A DNA stretch of 64,000 nt from positions 16,013,800 through 16,077,799 of the forward strand of contig NC_091131.1 in NCBI RefSeq assembly GCF_040183065.1, written 5' to 3'. This DNA comes from Periplaneta americana. Lineage: Eukaryota; Arthropoda; Insecta; Blattodea; Blattidae. Made by a program: the position numbers and the translations under genes. Position 1 is the stretch's first letter. Each line of letters opens with the position of its first letter. The notes below the pieces were generated by a model, which did no database searches, was not told where the DNA came from, and saw nothing but the letters and a program-made list of their open reading frames with translations. Positions 11,083 to 22,900 of this stretch are shown here, in pieces.

Positions 11083-12110
11083 AACTTTTTAAATATTTTT
11101 TATTAATTTGGAGAGGATCCGTTGTTGAAATATTATTGGAATAAAATTTGTTTAATAATCTGGGACCTTGACTCATACCATGATAAAAAGCTGCATTGGT
11201 TTTACATTTTGGTTCACACAAACGCAGAGAATTCATATTTTTAGTTCTATATTTATGTATATACCTTTCAAAGTTATTAAAATTTCTATGAAAATATTTT
11301 AATAAAATGAAATAATACATTTGTTTAATGTTGAAAACTTTGAAATGTTTAAACAACAATTCAGTTGGGTAATCTTTCTACTTTTTAAGCAAGTTTTTAA
11401 TACTTTTATCTGTAGTAAAATTAACGGATGAAGGTTGAATTTATAAGTTTCACCCCAGCCTATAATACCATATGTAAATATAGATTGAAATAATGCTAAA
11501 TAAATTATACGTAAACAGTTAATTGACAAAATATTTCTTAGAATAACAAAGTAACATAATGTTTTACGTAATTTATTACAAATATAATGAATATGATTAT
11601 TCCATTTCAAATGATTATCAATAATTATACCTAAGTATTTAAACTCATTAACTTCATTAATAACTGAACAATTGCAATTTTTATCGGAACAATCAGAATT
11701 ATGCATTTTAATTTGTAGTATAGATGAAATCGGTTTATTATCTTTATTATTTAAAGAAAATGGGATACCTCTTGTTTTATCTTTATTAATTACAAGTGAA
11801 TTTATATCGAACCATTTTTTTATTAATTTTAAGCCGCAATTTGCATTATAAGCATCAGTCCAAGTTTTTCCACTAAAATGTAAAACAGTATCATCAGCAT
11901 ACGAATATAAATCACCTTCATATTCTTTAAGGTCTATCATTAAAAGGTCATTAATATATATTAAAAACAAAATCGGTCCAAGGACTTTTCCTTGTGGAAC
12001 ACCTATTTTAATTTTAATAAATTCACTTAATATATTATTATCAATTCTAGTAGCTTGAACTCTATTATTTAAATAAGATTTTAACAAATTAAAAAAAAAC
12101 TTTTTCTACT
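11057..12110 (-). mobile_element. Jockey-like non-LTR retrotransposon, 5'-truncated
   Basis: The frame 11299-12087 encodes a reverse transcriptase from GVPQGKVLGPILFLIYINDL through the catalytic YADDT to EFKYLGIIID and the thumb/C-terminal part. A second frame (11057-11359) continues with LLFKHFKVFNIKQMYYFILL, the expected Jockey-clade C-terminus, so one frameshift lies near 11340-11390. The endonuclease and N-terminal part are missing. It has an unusually AT-rich coding sequence. Confidence 0.75.
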
Positions 12111-12489
12111 TATAAAATGGCAGCAAATTTAAAATAAACAATATCACTTTACTCTACTGTCTCTCATATACACACTCTCCTCTTTCTAAAATTTGGCAAA
12201 AGTGATTTTGCACACTTCCAAATTCAGTTGTTGCAAGTAAGATGTCTAGCCACCCCTATCTCTAACAACGTGAAGATAATAGATAAATATTTCACGTGAT
12301 TCGTGACCATTTAGAGGGAAGTCCATTTTGCACATTCCACAGAATAGGGGAGGAAGAAAATATTAAAACTTTACGAGAGGAAATGAAAGAATATAATTAT
12401 AAGAAATTGAAAGAACGAAGGAAGCTAACATTGGATATAAACAAGTGTATAAAAACTTCAAAAGGTAAAAATATGCTGAATATGACAAA

Positions 12490-13748
12490 TCTATACTAAT
12501 AATAAGTCTGTAGACGAAATTTTTCTGGTAATTTTCGATTTTCCAAAAATAATTGGTCCTAACATATATAAGTAACCACCCTGAAACCGAAAATCGCTTT
12601 TTTGAAATTTTTGTTTGTATGTCTGTCTGTCTGTCTGTCTGTCTGTATGTTTGTTACCTTTTCACGCGATAATGGCTGAACGGATTTCGATGAAAATTGG
12701 AATATAAATTATGTTCGTTGTAACTTAGATTTTAGGCTATATGGCATTCAAAATACATCATTTAAAAGGGGGGTTATAAGGGGGCCTAAATTAAATAAAT
12801 CGAAATATCTCGCTTAATATTGATTGTTTTGAAAAATGTTACATAACAAAAGTTTCTTTAAAATACTTTTCGATAAGTTTTAGTCCTTGAAAAATTTTGA
12901 TAGGACTGATATTTAATAAGATAAATGAGTTTTAAAATTAAAATAACTGCCATCTAAGGCCGTATAATGAAATAAAAAACAAATGACTTCGTCTATAAGG
13001 GGCCTTGGACAGCAACAATCGAAAGCTATGAAAGATAGCCTACAGAGAATGTTTGTGTGTTTGTATGAAGTAATATCGGAAGCTAAATTAACCGATTTGT
13101 ATAATTAATTATTATTTCACCATTGGAGAGTGTAGTTTCTCTAGATGGACATAATGCTATAATGTTATTACAGTAACTTCTGATATAATATATAATATAA
13201 TATAATATAATATAATATAATATAATATAATATAATATAATATAATATAATATAATATAATATAATATAATATAATATAATATAATATAATATAATATAA
13301 TATAATATAATATATTTATTGTAATATTATATAATATAATTTAAGTTATTTGAAGGGTTCAGAACCATAGTGGGCCAAGCGCCATTTACTGAATACGTAG
13401 AAAACAAGGGTTAAAATTAAGTTATTACCATAATCCAATGGAAACCTATAACAAGTAAAATAAAATATACACATTAAATCTAAATGATGTCAATGTTCAT
13501 TAAACTATGGTTGCATGTAATAAAAATTAGAAACAGGTTAAAGGAATTGTCATTGCACCAATGAGTGGTCTCTGGACCAAAATGATCGCATTTTAATTAT
13601 TTGGATGCAATTTAAATTAAGTAACATATTAAACGATTTATCCTTCTATCAAACACGAATGTTCCCTGGATCAAATGTCCTATTTTAATTATGTAATTAC
13701 TTTATATTTATTTCTAACGTGTGCAGTGGAGCGCACGGGTACGGCTAG
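12490..13748 (+). mobile_element. Helitron-like element, copy 1
   Basis: Begins TCTATACTAATAATAA and ends GGGTACGGCTAG, inserted between A and T, as expected for Helitrons (5' TC, 3' CTRG). A short hairpin, GTGC...GCAC, lies about 10 nt before the end. Inside are a TGTC run, CACGCGATAATGGCTGAACG and a (TATAA)n tract at about 13185-13315. No Rep/helicase coding remains, so it is nonautonomous. Related copies are at 20206-21322 and 34865-36059. Confidence 0.75.
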
Positions 13749-14377
13749 TAAGTTAATAGAATCTATTCAGAGCCGAGACACCGTCATTCAACAAGCTTCT
13801 GCACTATGCCTGGCTATTTCTGAAACTCGAGAAATGACAACATGAAATTTGTTAAAACTTAACATTGTAAGCTGATGCCAGATAACAACATCACTGCACT
13901 CCAACTGCTAACGACTGAAACCACACCACGTAAAGCACCACATACGTCGGGATTAATTGCTTTCAACGTGTTTTATTAAAATGTAAATAAGTGATTGACA
14001 TTATGACATTTATTTGCCAATTTTATCGAGTATCACCTGCCAGTATGTCAAAGCTCATGGTTTATATTCTGTTTTAGTTGTTCTGATCAGAGTTAATTAT
14101 CTTAACGTGGTATTAGGGCCTATAATGCAATTAAGTGATTGACATTAATGACATTCATTTTGAATCTATCAAGCATTATCTGCTATTGCCAAAGCTTATG
14201 TTTTATATCTCTGTTTTAATTGTTTTATTTAGTATATGTGTAATTATCAACGGTGTGAACATTGTAATTCATAAGGTCATTCGAAATGGTATATAACGTT
14301 TATGTCGTTGTTACTCATGTTTTACCATTATGGCATTATCAAGTATGTATTAAGACCATCTTTTAGCATCTGAAGAT

Positions 14378-14380
<3 letters not shown>

Positions 14381-14420
<40 letters not shown>
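14381..14420. repeat. (TA)n microsatellite
   Basis: Uninterrupted AT dinucleotides, about 20 units, followed by GTGTGTG. Confidence 0.95.
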
Positions 14421-14428
<8 letters not shown>

Positions 14429-14751
14429 CGAAAATATGTCAATACAATATTAATAGATAAGCATTAGACGGTCCCATTCAATCATAACCTATTATAAAAA
14501 TATGCTAAATCTTGAAAATCCTAGCCCTAATCATTAAGTTTGATCTCTGGTAGCGCAAATAAAGCAAAATCATACTATTTTTGTGCTTCTGACTTTCTTA
14601 AAGTTCGATCACTGGTTTTAGTTGGTACGGTTGCAGACTACGATAGGTACTTCCTTAGAATTCTCCAAACCGTGCTTGTAATCATTCGAATATGCCTAAC
14701 ACTATGAATTTCATAATAATTATTTCCACTTATTTCGTTACTTGTCTGAAG

Positions 14752-16479
14752 CAGTGGCGGCTCGTGGGTATTGAATTAAGGGGGGCTGCATACAAAACGT
14801 TTAACATAATCTTTATAATGGAAAACATAGCTAACGCGGTCAGTCTCTCTTCTCTCATCGTATTTCTAAGATAGGACTTTACTCTCTTCAAACACGAAGA
14901 GCAGCGTTCTGGTTCGGAAGTTGTCATTGGTATGGTGATAGCTATGCGTAGTAGTTCCACAACTTCTGAAAATGAGGCCTGCAAGTTCTCATATAGAAGA
15001 ACCTGCAAGAGCTTCATTGCGCCATTGATATTTCTGAATTCTTGTCTCTGATACAACACAGTGAGTTCCGTTTTTAGTTTGCCTTTATCGAGCATTGGAA
15101 AAAGCTTCACACATATATTTAGGTCATTTTCAGGAAATGAGCTTTGTAGCTTTCAGATTTTTCTTGACACAGAAGAGAAGATAATAGCAGATGATCTATG
15201 AACTGGAATCGGGTGTTAGCTTGTGAGATAATGAGGTCACACACTTCCTTGGCTGCCGCAACCCTTGTCTGAATCCCTTCGACCTTACGACGCTTTTTAG
15301 GGTTTTCATTTTCACAGACCTCGCCGCTCAACTGTGCACTGTTCCGTATTGTCTGTATGGCATTAACAAAACTTGATATGCAGAGTCGACCTCGGTAGCA
15401 TAGTCGGTTGCGGGTTCGATCCCGGCCCAGGTCGATGACATTTAAGTGTGTTTAAATGAGACAGGCTCATGTCAGTAGATTTACTGGCATTTAAAATAAT
15501 CCTGCGGGACAAAATTCCGGGCGACGCTGTTGCTGTTGCGAGTGTCGTTAAATAAACCATAATTTAATTTTTTATATGCAGATTTGAACCTTAGAAATAT
15601 CTAACTGGCGATGTTGTAGTTGGTTGTATAATATATCTACATGATACATCAATAAATGGAAAAAAAAAAAAAAAACTGAGCCAGAAATTGAATTCAGGAT
15701 CTTCAAGAGTACGCACCAGGGCGCTTGCCTCATTTATTGTGATGTTGTTAGATGTTTCAAATTCCATTATAGTTTTAAAACATTCTAGCAATGGCTCCTT
15801 CTTCTCATGAACAACATTTACTGTTCTTGTTTAAAACTCCATCTTGTTGCCCCAGGTGATGGAATTGTCTTTCAAACATATTAATTTAATATAGACTGTG
15901 TGGAGATCGAGAGAAGAAAGCAGGGATACTGGAAAATATGCGAGCTTTGTAGGCTATTTTGTTTAGCGGCTCTTTCCATCATGAGATTCAACTGATGGGC
16001 ACTTAATTTCACATTTCTCCTGAATTGTTAAGGTACTGAACTGAATAGACTCTAAATATTGTACAGAATTAAACATTGTTGCACTTGTTATACTAACAAC
16101 GTTAAAGAAAATGTATTTAAAACTGCGCGCTACTGACAAACTACTGCAAATTTTGCAGCGCCTGGAAACTCTAGATTCATGGCAAGGGGCTAGCAGGAGG
16201 AGGGGTAAAACTAACGCGCAAAGCTTCCGAGACGAGACTGGCAGCTCCAGGGGAGGAAGTGGCTTCACTCTATAGTCCTTGTCTCTGGTTTCGCTCTGGC
16301 AGCGCCAGGGGAGGAAGTGACTTCACTGACGATTGCGTGCATGTCAATGAGAGCGAAATTAAAAAAAAAAAATCGAGCCGCTAAATAGAGAATGTATAAT
16401 AAATGCATTTCACAACATAAAACGAGACAAGGGCCAGGGGTGCTGCAGCTCCGCAGCCCCACTTCGAAAGCCGCCCCTG
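14752..16479 (-). mobile_element. hAT transposon (ZMYM1-like transposase fossil) with perfect TSD
   Basis: Ends are CAGTGGCGGCT (left) and, inverted, CAGGGGCGGCT (right). Identical 8-bp duplications GTCTGAAG lie at 14744-14751 and 16480-16487. On the minus strand, fragments at about 15591-15791, 15119-15331 and 14770-15110 give transposase blocks. These include FQFIDHLLLSS and the C-terminal dimerisation block ITIPMTTSEPERCSSCLKRV with YLRNTMREERLTALAMFSI. Stops, frameshifts and a SINE inserted at 15385-15556 break the gene. Confidence 0.85.
15385..15556 (+). mobile_element. SINE nested inside the hAT element
   Basis: A copy of the 2028-2250 family with deletions in the tRNA-like head (the D and anticodon arms are mostly gone). 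It keeps GTTGCGGGTTCGATCCCGG, the TTTAAGTGTGTTTAAATGAG body and the GTGTCGTTAAATAA tail. It interrupts the hAT transposase and is therefore the younger insertion. Confidence 0.75.
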
Positions 16480-19296
16480 GTCTGAAGTATCTCAGAAGCA
16501 GTGATATCATTGATTACCTTTTATCTTCCAGATTTCTTCTTATCTACAACAGAACCAGTTTCCCCAGACTTCCTGATAGGAAGCGATGAACTAGTAATAG
16601 ACTATAAACAAATATTTTGTCCAGGAAATAATGAATCTGTTGCATACGAAGATTGTAGGGGTTTTCGTTGTCAGTAATAAGAGTGAAATATTTCTTTTTA
16701 ACAATTTAATATATAATTTAACATATAATGTAACAAAGACAATTATACAAGAATTATAACAAAAATAGTTTACTTAAAGCACTAATAACAATAACAAATT
16801 CAAATATAATTAATGATAAAAATATCTACAAGAATGTCCCAATTTCGAGTGGTAGGTAGATTTGAAATAACGGATAAATGGCAAACTAACGAACCACTTA
16901 ACTCGTTCCCCGTAAATATAGAGGCACAACTAAAATCAGAGGTCGATAAATTCTGAGAAATCTGACCTACAGAAATAGATAGATCGAAGCAAGGCCGAGT
17001 AAAGTGAAAAGCAGAAGAAAGGAAACTAGTTGGAGTATATACTGTAACGACATGTTGGGAGGAAGATAAGAAAACGGAATTAAGATTGATATCTCTATAA
17101 AGAGAGATATGTGTAGCCATTACAAAACTTCATCCTCGAAACCCAGATAATCGTCGTTTTGAGAATTAGAAAAGTATCTCTTGGAATCTCTCCAAAACTT
17201 ACAGAAGTGACATAAATGTGGGATTATTTTTAATTGTTTTCACTTTTTAATTCAGTTAGGAGTGTTTAAATTTATAATTTTAGAATCTTACATCATTAAA
17301 CATTTTATGTTTTATCTTTAAATAATGTTACATTTTATGTTTTCTTTAAAACATCTATGTTCATTGAACTATAGACTATGCAATCATAACTCTCTCTCAT
17401 GTCGTTGCATAGAAACAAACAAAAAACTGTGCAACTTGCAGTTAACGCAAGATTCTCTTGCAATCCTGACTGCTTGCGTGGAGTGCTTACACAAACAAAG
17501 GTTATGAGAACAGAACGAGAATTTCACCGTGACACAGATAGAAAATATCAAATATTTCGGAGTTACATGTCGGCTCTACCATCAGGAAAGGCACACGTTA
17601 CCGGGGAAGAATGCTCTTAAGAGCAACTTTCCTATCTGCCAACGTTCCTTGATGACAGAACCGAAATGTAGTTCCGAAACCTGGGATCTTTCTGCATGTG
17701 TGATATAGTGCAACATGCTAAGAACTTCGGTACTATGTTTTACATTATGAAAATTTAAATTCATAAAGCCTAGCATATTTTGATAGATGAAAATTGAACG
17801 AAAAATTTCAGCTTTCGATGTATCAGATGCATCTTGAATTTTTAGGAGGAAAAATGTGTCTCATAAACTGGAATTTGTAAATAACAGCTTTCAAGGATGA
17901 AGTCTTACAGATATCTATGTAAGTTGTTGGCTACGGAAAGGAGAAAAAATTGGAACATTCGAGAAAACGTCGGAACAAACAATAAATCACTTTCAATCTA
18001 GCGAAATTATGACAGACTAATACTAAACAGATCCTTGTTTCCTGGACAGCCAGGCTGCACTTGGAACTTCTATTAGTCACAACATTCCATTAGGAATGAT
18101 AATAATTCGTCTGAATCTGTTCTCAACCTCGGTAGAACAGAATGAGCATAAACCTCTTTGTAACGGGAATAGATCTTTGACGTAATCCGTGACGTTTATA
18201 ATGATGATAATGATGGTGTTGATGATTATAATGCTGCCAGTATATGCATCATTTTCATACACTCTACAGGGTTAGTGAATCTATCCTGAATGTTTTAGAT
18301 CCCTTCATTTTGATGCATTTTTACCTTTGTTTTACGGTATATGTACACCTTCACACACAAAAAATTTTGTTTCCCACAATTTTGCTCTGTAAAATTTTTA
18401 TACAATTGAGAATGCTACCAAAAAGAGAATGAAGTGAATAGATTCCTTGAAATTATGTCTAAATTGTTTATAAAAATTATTTTGTTTATAACTTTGACAT
18501 ACAACTTGAAACATGATAACTCATGAAGTTTTTAAGATAGAGCCACAGTTCTTTCACTGTTTTATAGGTAAAACTATTCTTTAGTGCCTGACATAGAGCT
18601 ATTTTTTATTTTTATTTACATTAATTAAATATTACCATATATGTAACTTATACTAATATTTTATGTTGCATAAATCATGTAAAAAATCCATAGATAATTA
18701 TTAACTATATTAATGTTATTTTACTCATTGTCAGGCACTAGGGGGCATTTCAAGCTTCAAAATGACACCAATATCTTCTTGGTATCACCATATTTGGCTG
18801 AGATATCATGTTTAAAAGAATTAAATATTCTAAAATTACTATTTACAGGAAATGAGCCACAAACTTTCAGAGCCTAGAAGACTGCATCATCATATGTCAC
18901 CTTTAAGCAGCTACATGTCGGTCCAGTTTCAGCTTCTTTCTGCCTCTCAAATACCTCCGCCTTGCTTTAACTTCAGGTGTTGAATGTTTTTTTTGGCATT
19001 TCTGTCCCGATTTTCCATTGATGCAACAAATCCTGCGATGGTGCTTGTACCAGAGTTTATGCCCATCTTCCTTAGAATTGTAATTTCTACTTTTGGACTC
19101 ATTAAAATGACGTACAACATCACTGACACAAATTTACAGTTTTATGATAACAGTAAAATATTATAGGCCTATATTTATTCATTATGTAAAAAAGTGTTTT
19201 CAGTCTAATGATCATGCCCTGATATCTATGCATCTATTTCGGGACTAGAAAGAAGTTTATTTTACAAGCACTGCTGGACGAGGGGATTGACTGCTA

Positions 19297-19542
19297 CAAG
19301 GATCACTCCAAAAGCAATCAACAATATTTATTTAAAAATTACAATTTTATCCTACAGCTTTGCTATTTTCATAGAATGTAGATACATCCTTCAGGAATAA
19401 TACGTCACTTTTCCACATAATCCCCGCACCTTTTAACTGCCTTACGTAGGAAGGATGTATCTATGACCTCCGTAAATTGCAAAGGTTTAGAATAAAAATA
19501 TGTTTTAAAAAATGTTGTGCATTACTTTTGGAGTGACCTTTG
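19297..19542. mobile_element. Mariner-type MITE (246 bp)
   Basis: TIRs are CAAGGATCACTCCAAAAGCA and, from the right end inverted, CAAAGGTCACTCCAAAAGTA, flanked by TA on both sides (19295-19296 and 19543-19544). Inside is a second inverted repeat, TAGATACATCCTTC...GAAGGATGTATCTA. The ends fit the TCACTCCAAAAGTAATGCAC family of mariner-related elements as I remember it. It lies 205 bp past the gene A poly(A) signal. Confidence 0.75.
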
Positions 19543-19746
19543 TAGAAGTGGCTGTGGCTGATGAAGCAGAATTTTTGAAAATGGGACTTATCTGAAAAAC
19601 CATAAGGCATAAATCGAAAATTTTTATATCAAATTAAAGGGGAGAAAATTCTCTATTAAAATATTTATATTTTAAAAATTCTAATTTTTCATGATTTTTT
19701 GCGTTTTGTTAATCGTCTAACACAGGCGTTCTTGAAAATGGCGCTT

Positions 19747-19752
19747 TTTATT
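19747..19752 (-). terminator. Candidate polyadenylation signal of gene A
   Basis: AATAAA on the minus strand, 108 nt after the stop codon and within CCAATAAAAAGC. It is the first canonical hexamer downstream of the stop. It would give a 3' UTR of roughly 120-140 nt, clear of the mariner MITE that ends at 19542. Confidence 0.55.
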
Positions 19753-19859
19753 GGTGGAATGTTTTGATAATTTCCTAGAGGCTAGTCAAACAGTGAAGGA
19801 ATCCGCCCTCAAACAGAGATGGCATGAAGATTTCTTGAACTGTTGAGATAAGGCGAAAT

Positions 19860-19963
19860 TTATTTGGACTTCCGGCGAACCACGTAGAAAATTCCACCAG
19901 CAATAAGAAGAACAGCTACCACTCCGCCGACAGCTATGCCCACGATAGCGCCAACAGTGAGAC
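19860..19963 (-). CDS. Gene A exon 10: transmembrane helix, short tail, stop
   Basis: Acceptor CATTTCAG; the TAA stop is at 19862-19860. It encodes 34 residues. The helix begins [19 protein letters not shown] and continues with IAGGIFYVV, then the stop-transfer tail RRKSK. Glycines spaced four apart (G-x3-G-x3-G) form a glycine zipper, a known helix-packing motif. The tail is too short to hold a signalling motif. Confidence 0.88.
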
Positions 19964-22900
19964 CTGAAATGAATTACACATATGAATGCCGTTCATAATT
20001 CTTACGAATGCAAAGATTACACGTAGGCCCTAAATTTGAAGGGAAAACAGATTTGAACGTTAGGCTGATATTGATAAGGTTTTTATTTAATCTTGTGGTT
20101 AAATAATGATGGTTAATTTGGTAGATTCTGCTGCCGAGCACTTGAGAACGAAGTCATCGGCTCTTCTTAACGGTTCTCTGTTTACATGACGAAATTATTT
20201 ATCAACTAGCCGTACCCGTGCGCTCCGCTGCACCTGTTAGAAATAAATATAAAGTAATTACATAATTAAAATAGGACGTTTGATCCAGGGAACAACTTTT
20301 ACAACAGCGCAAGATAATCTGCTTCGCTCATTACCCAATTTTTTTTGCATTGCATTTATTGCATATATGTTTTATGTATTTTAACACGATTCAATTGAGC
20401 ATAGTTAAAATTTGAATTATAAAATAATGGATTGCTAAGCTAACGTACTATTATTGCATACTAAATCAATACACTCTCGTTGTTCGTTAATTCTCTGAGA
20501 TTAAAATGAGTGTACATAAATATTATTTTAAGAAATACAGAAAACGAATGTACAAAATAGCCTATCAAATTTTCTGTGCATAAGAAGCTATTTTAATCTT
20601 ACCTGTCCTCGATTTACTCAGACGTTACTGTAATAACATTATAGCATTATGTCCATCTAGAGAAACTACACTTTGCAATGGTGAAATAATAATTAATTAT
20701 ACAAATCGGTTAATTTAGCTTCTGATATTACTTCATACAAACACAGAAACATTCTCTGTAGGCTATGTTTAATAACTTTCGATTGTTGATGTCCAAGGCC
20801 CCTGTTTCGATTGTTGTTGTCCAAGGCCCCTTATAGACGAAGTCATTTGTTCTTAATTCATTGCACCGTCTTAGATGGCGTTATTTTAATTTTAAAACTC
20901 ATTTATCTCATTAAATATCAGTCCTATCAAAATTTTGTAAAGAATAAAACTTATCGGAAATCATTTTTAAAGAAACTTTTGTTATGTAACATTTTTCACA
21001 AAAATCAATAATAAGCGAGATATTTCGATTTATTTAATTCAGGCCCCCTTATAACCTCCCTTTTAAATAAAGTATTTTGAATGTCATATAGCCTAAAATC
21101 TAAGCTACAACGAACTTAATTTATATTCCAATTTTCATATAAATCGGTTCAGCTATTATCGCGTGAAAAGGTAACAAACATACAGACAGACATACAAACA
21201 AAAATTTAAAAAATGCGATTTTCGGTTTCAGGGTGGTTAATTATATATGTTAGGACCAATTATTTTTGGAAAATCGAAAATTACCAGAAAAATTTCGGCT
21301 ACAGATTTATTATTAGTATAGATGTGTACACCTAGTGATATCACATAGGCAGAATCACTATGTAGATGATTCTGGACTAACGAGATTATGAAACGATAAT
21401 TTAATAGTCTTAGAGAGATCTCGTTATAGAAGTCAATCTCTTAGAAAGAGTTTAAAATGGATTAATAATGACTTAACTTTTCGAAAAGCTAAGTATCTCA
21501 TGCAAGTCCAGAACGTGAATTACAAAAAAATGACTACACATCTACTAAAACTCACAAAGTTTGAGAAACGAAGTAAACACCGTCTTCATTTTGATTATGA
21601 AGCTTTACTGCTTCGTTAGGGCTAAAATGCTTGGTGAGCTATACAAATAATTTAATGAATCAGTAAATAAATTAATTTAGCATTAAAAACATAGTGAAGC
21701 TTGGTGCATTTGGCTATTAGTTAATGATGCTACATCTTCGTCTTCTCTTCCATATCCTGATATATAAATATTCTGTGTGTTAGTAAATGAAGAGTTCACT
21801 GCAAGAATGATGGATGTCATTTGGAATACATTTTGCAGGAGAAGCAATTGAAAGTTTGAAATGCTTAGCGCTCAAAGCTTAACTGTGATTTCCCGATCAT
21901 TACTGGACAATGACTATCAGTGTTAATGCCATGTAACTCTCTATGTACATTCTATATGTCTTAAGCTATGTATTGACAGTCTTGGTTCATTTTCGACAAG
22001 AAAGTGACATCCATCATTCTTTCAGTGGACTCTTCAAATGTAAGCTAGAAATTAGCTACGAAAAGCAATTATCAGCAATGTTGTGATTGTGCTGATGCTC
22101 TATTGTTTCATAGCTAATCTAATATTCATTTTGTGAAATCTTGTCTCTTGTCTTTTAGAAGTATATTTTTGTCAAAATTTCTATCAATTACCAACTATAA
22201 AATAGACTGTCAGTAAAGCTGAATTTTTCTACCGAAGAGACTTGGCAAATCATCCAAAAGGTCTTGTTTATGAATATTCCAAAGAGAGATGCTGTGGCAC
22301 TTTAAAATCTCACTGATAGGATAGTAAGAATGCACGCAAATGCGTCGTAGGTAAATGAATACATAAAGTTGAACGCAATGTTTCCATTGCAAGCATGGGG
22401 CTGAACTCGTTATGGACTTTCCTGCGACAGCACTTACCGTTATCTTCCAGCGTCATGACGTCAAATCCTTCCTGGGCCGCACTGTCTGCCAATTTCTGCG
22501 GCAGTCCCAGACAGGTCCACTGGCCTAAGTCTTCTTCAGCTACGGAACTGATCATCAGTGTGCATTCCCCGGACATAAGTCCTGCACTAATAGGCTGATA
22601 GCGATCGAGGATCCTAGAAGAAATGAAATTCTATATGGAGTAGACCAGGGATGAGACGATATTAGCTCCCAATCATGGTAGAAGAGCTCGACCTTGATCA
22701 CGAGCGCATAGCGCATCCACTACGTAGCGTCGTAACGTAGACAACAGGGATGTACAGTACATGCAGCGAATAAAGACAGCAATTATTACAGTAACTTGCG
22801 TTACTAAATTTCTGGCTATGTAATAGTGCTAATTATTCAGTTATTTAATATACATGTACATATATAAACAAATCGCAAAGGGAAGGGTTTGTTAGGAACA

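Larger units (their letters stand above)
8336..19859. other. Intergenic region between gene A and gene B
   Basis: 11.5 kb holding a SINE, a transposase fragment, a 515-bp duplication, a Jockey-like LINE, a Helitron, an hAT and a mariner MITE. I see nothing in 8377-8754, 9000-9480, 9900-10050, 12115-12489 and 13750-14743, apart from (TA)n at 14381-14420. In 16488-19296 only short unremarkable open frames appear, the longest being 16800-17120 minus (106 codons, not recognised). Confidence 0.55.
19964..22437. other. Gene A intron 9
   Basis: Contains a Helitron copy (20206-21322) and a 247-bp MITE (21789-22035). I see nothing in 21323-21788 and 22036-22437. Confidence 0.6.

Noticed and set aside
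14692..14874. 60-codon plus-strand ORF
   Set aside because: It lies antisense to the hAT transposase C-terminus and runs through its terminal repeat.
16800..17120. 106-codon minus-strand ORF as a gene
   Set aside because: No recognisable domain, no splice or promoter context; chance open frame remains the simplest view.
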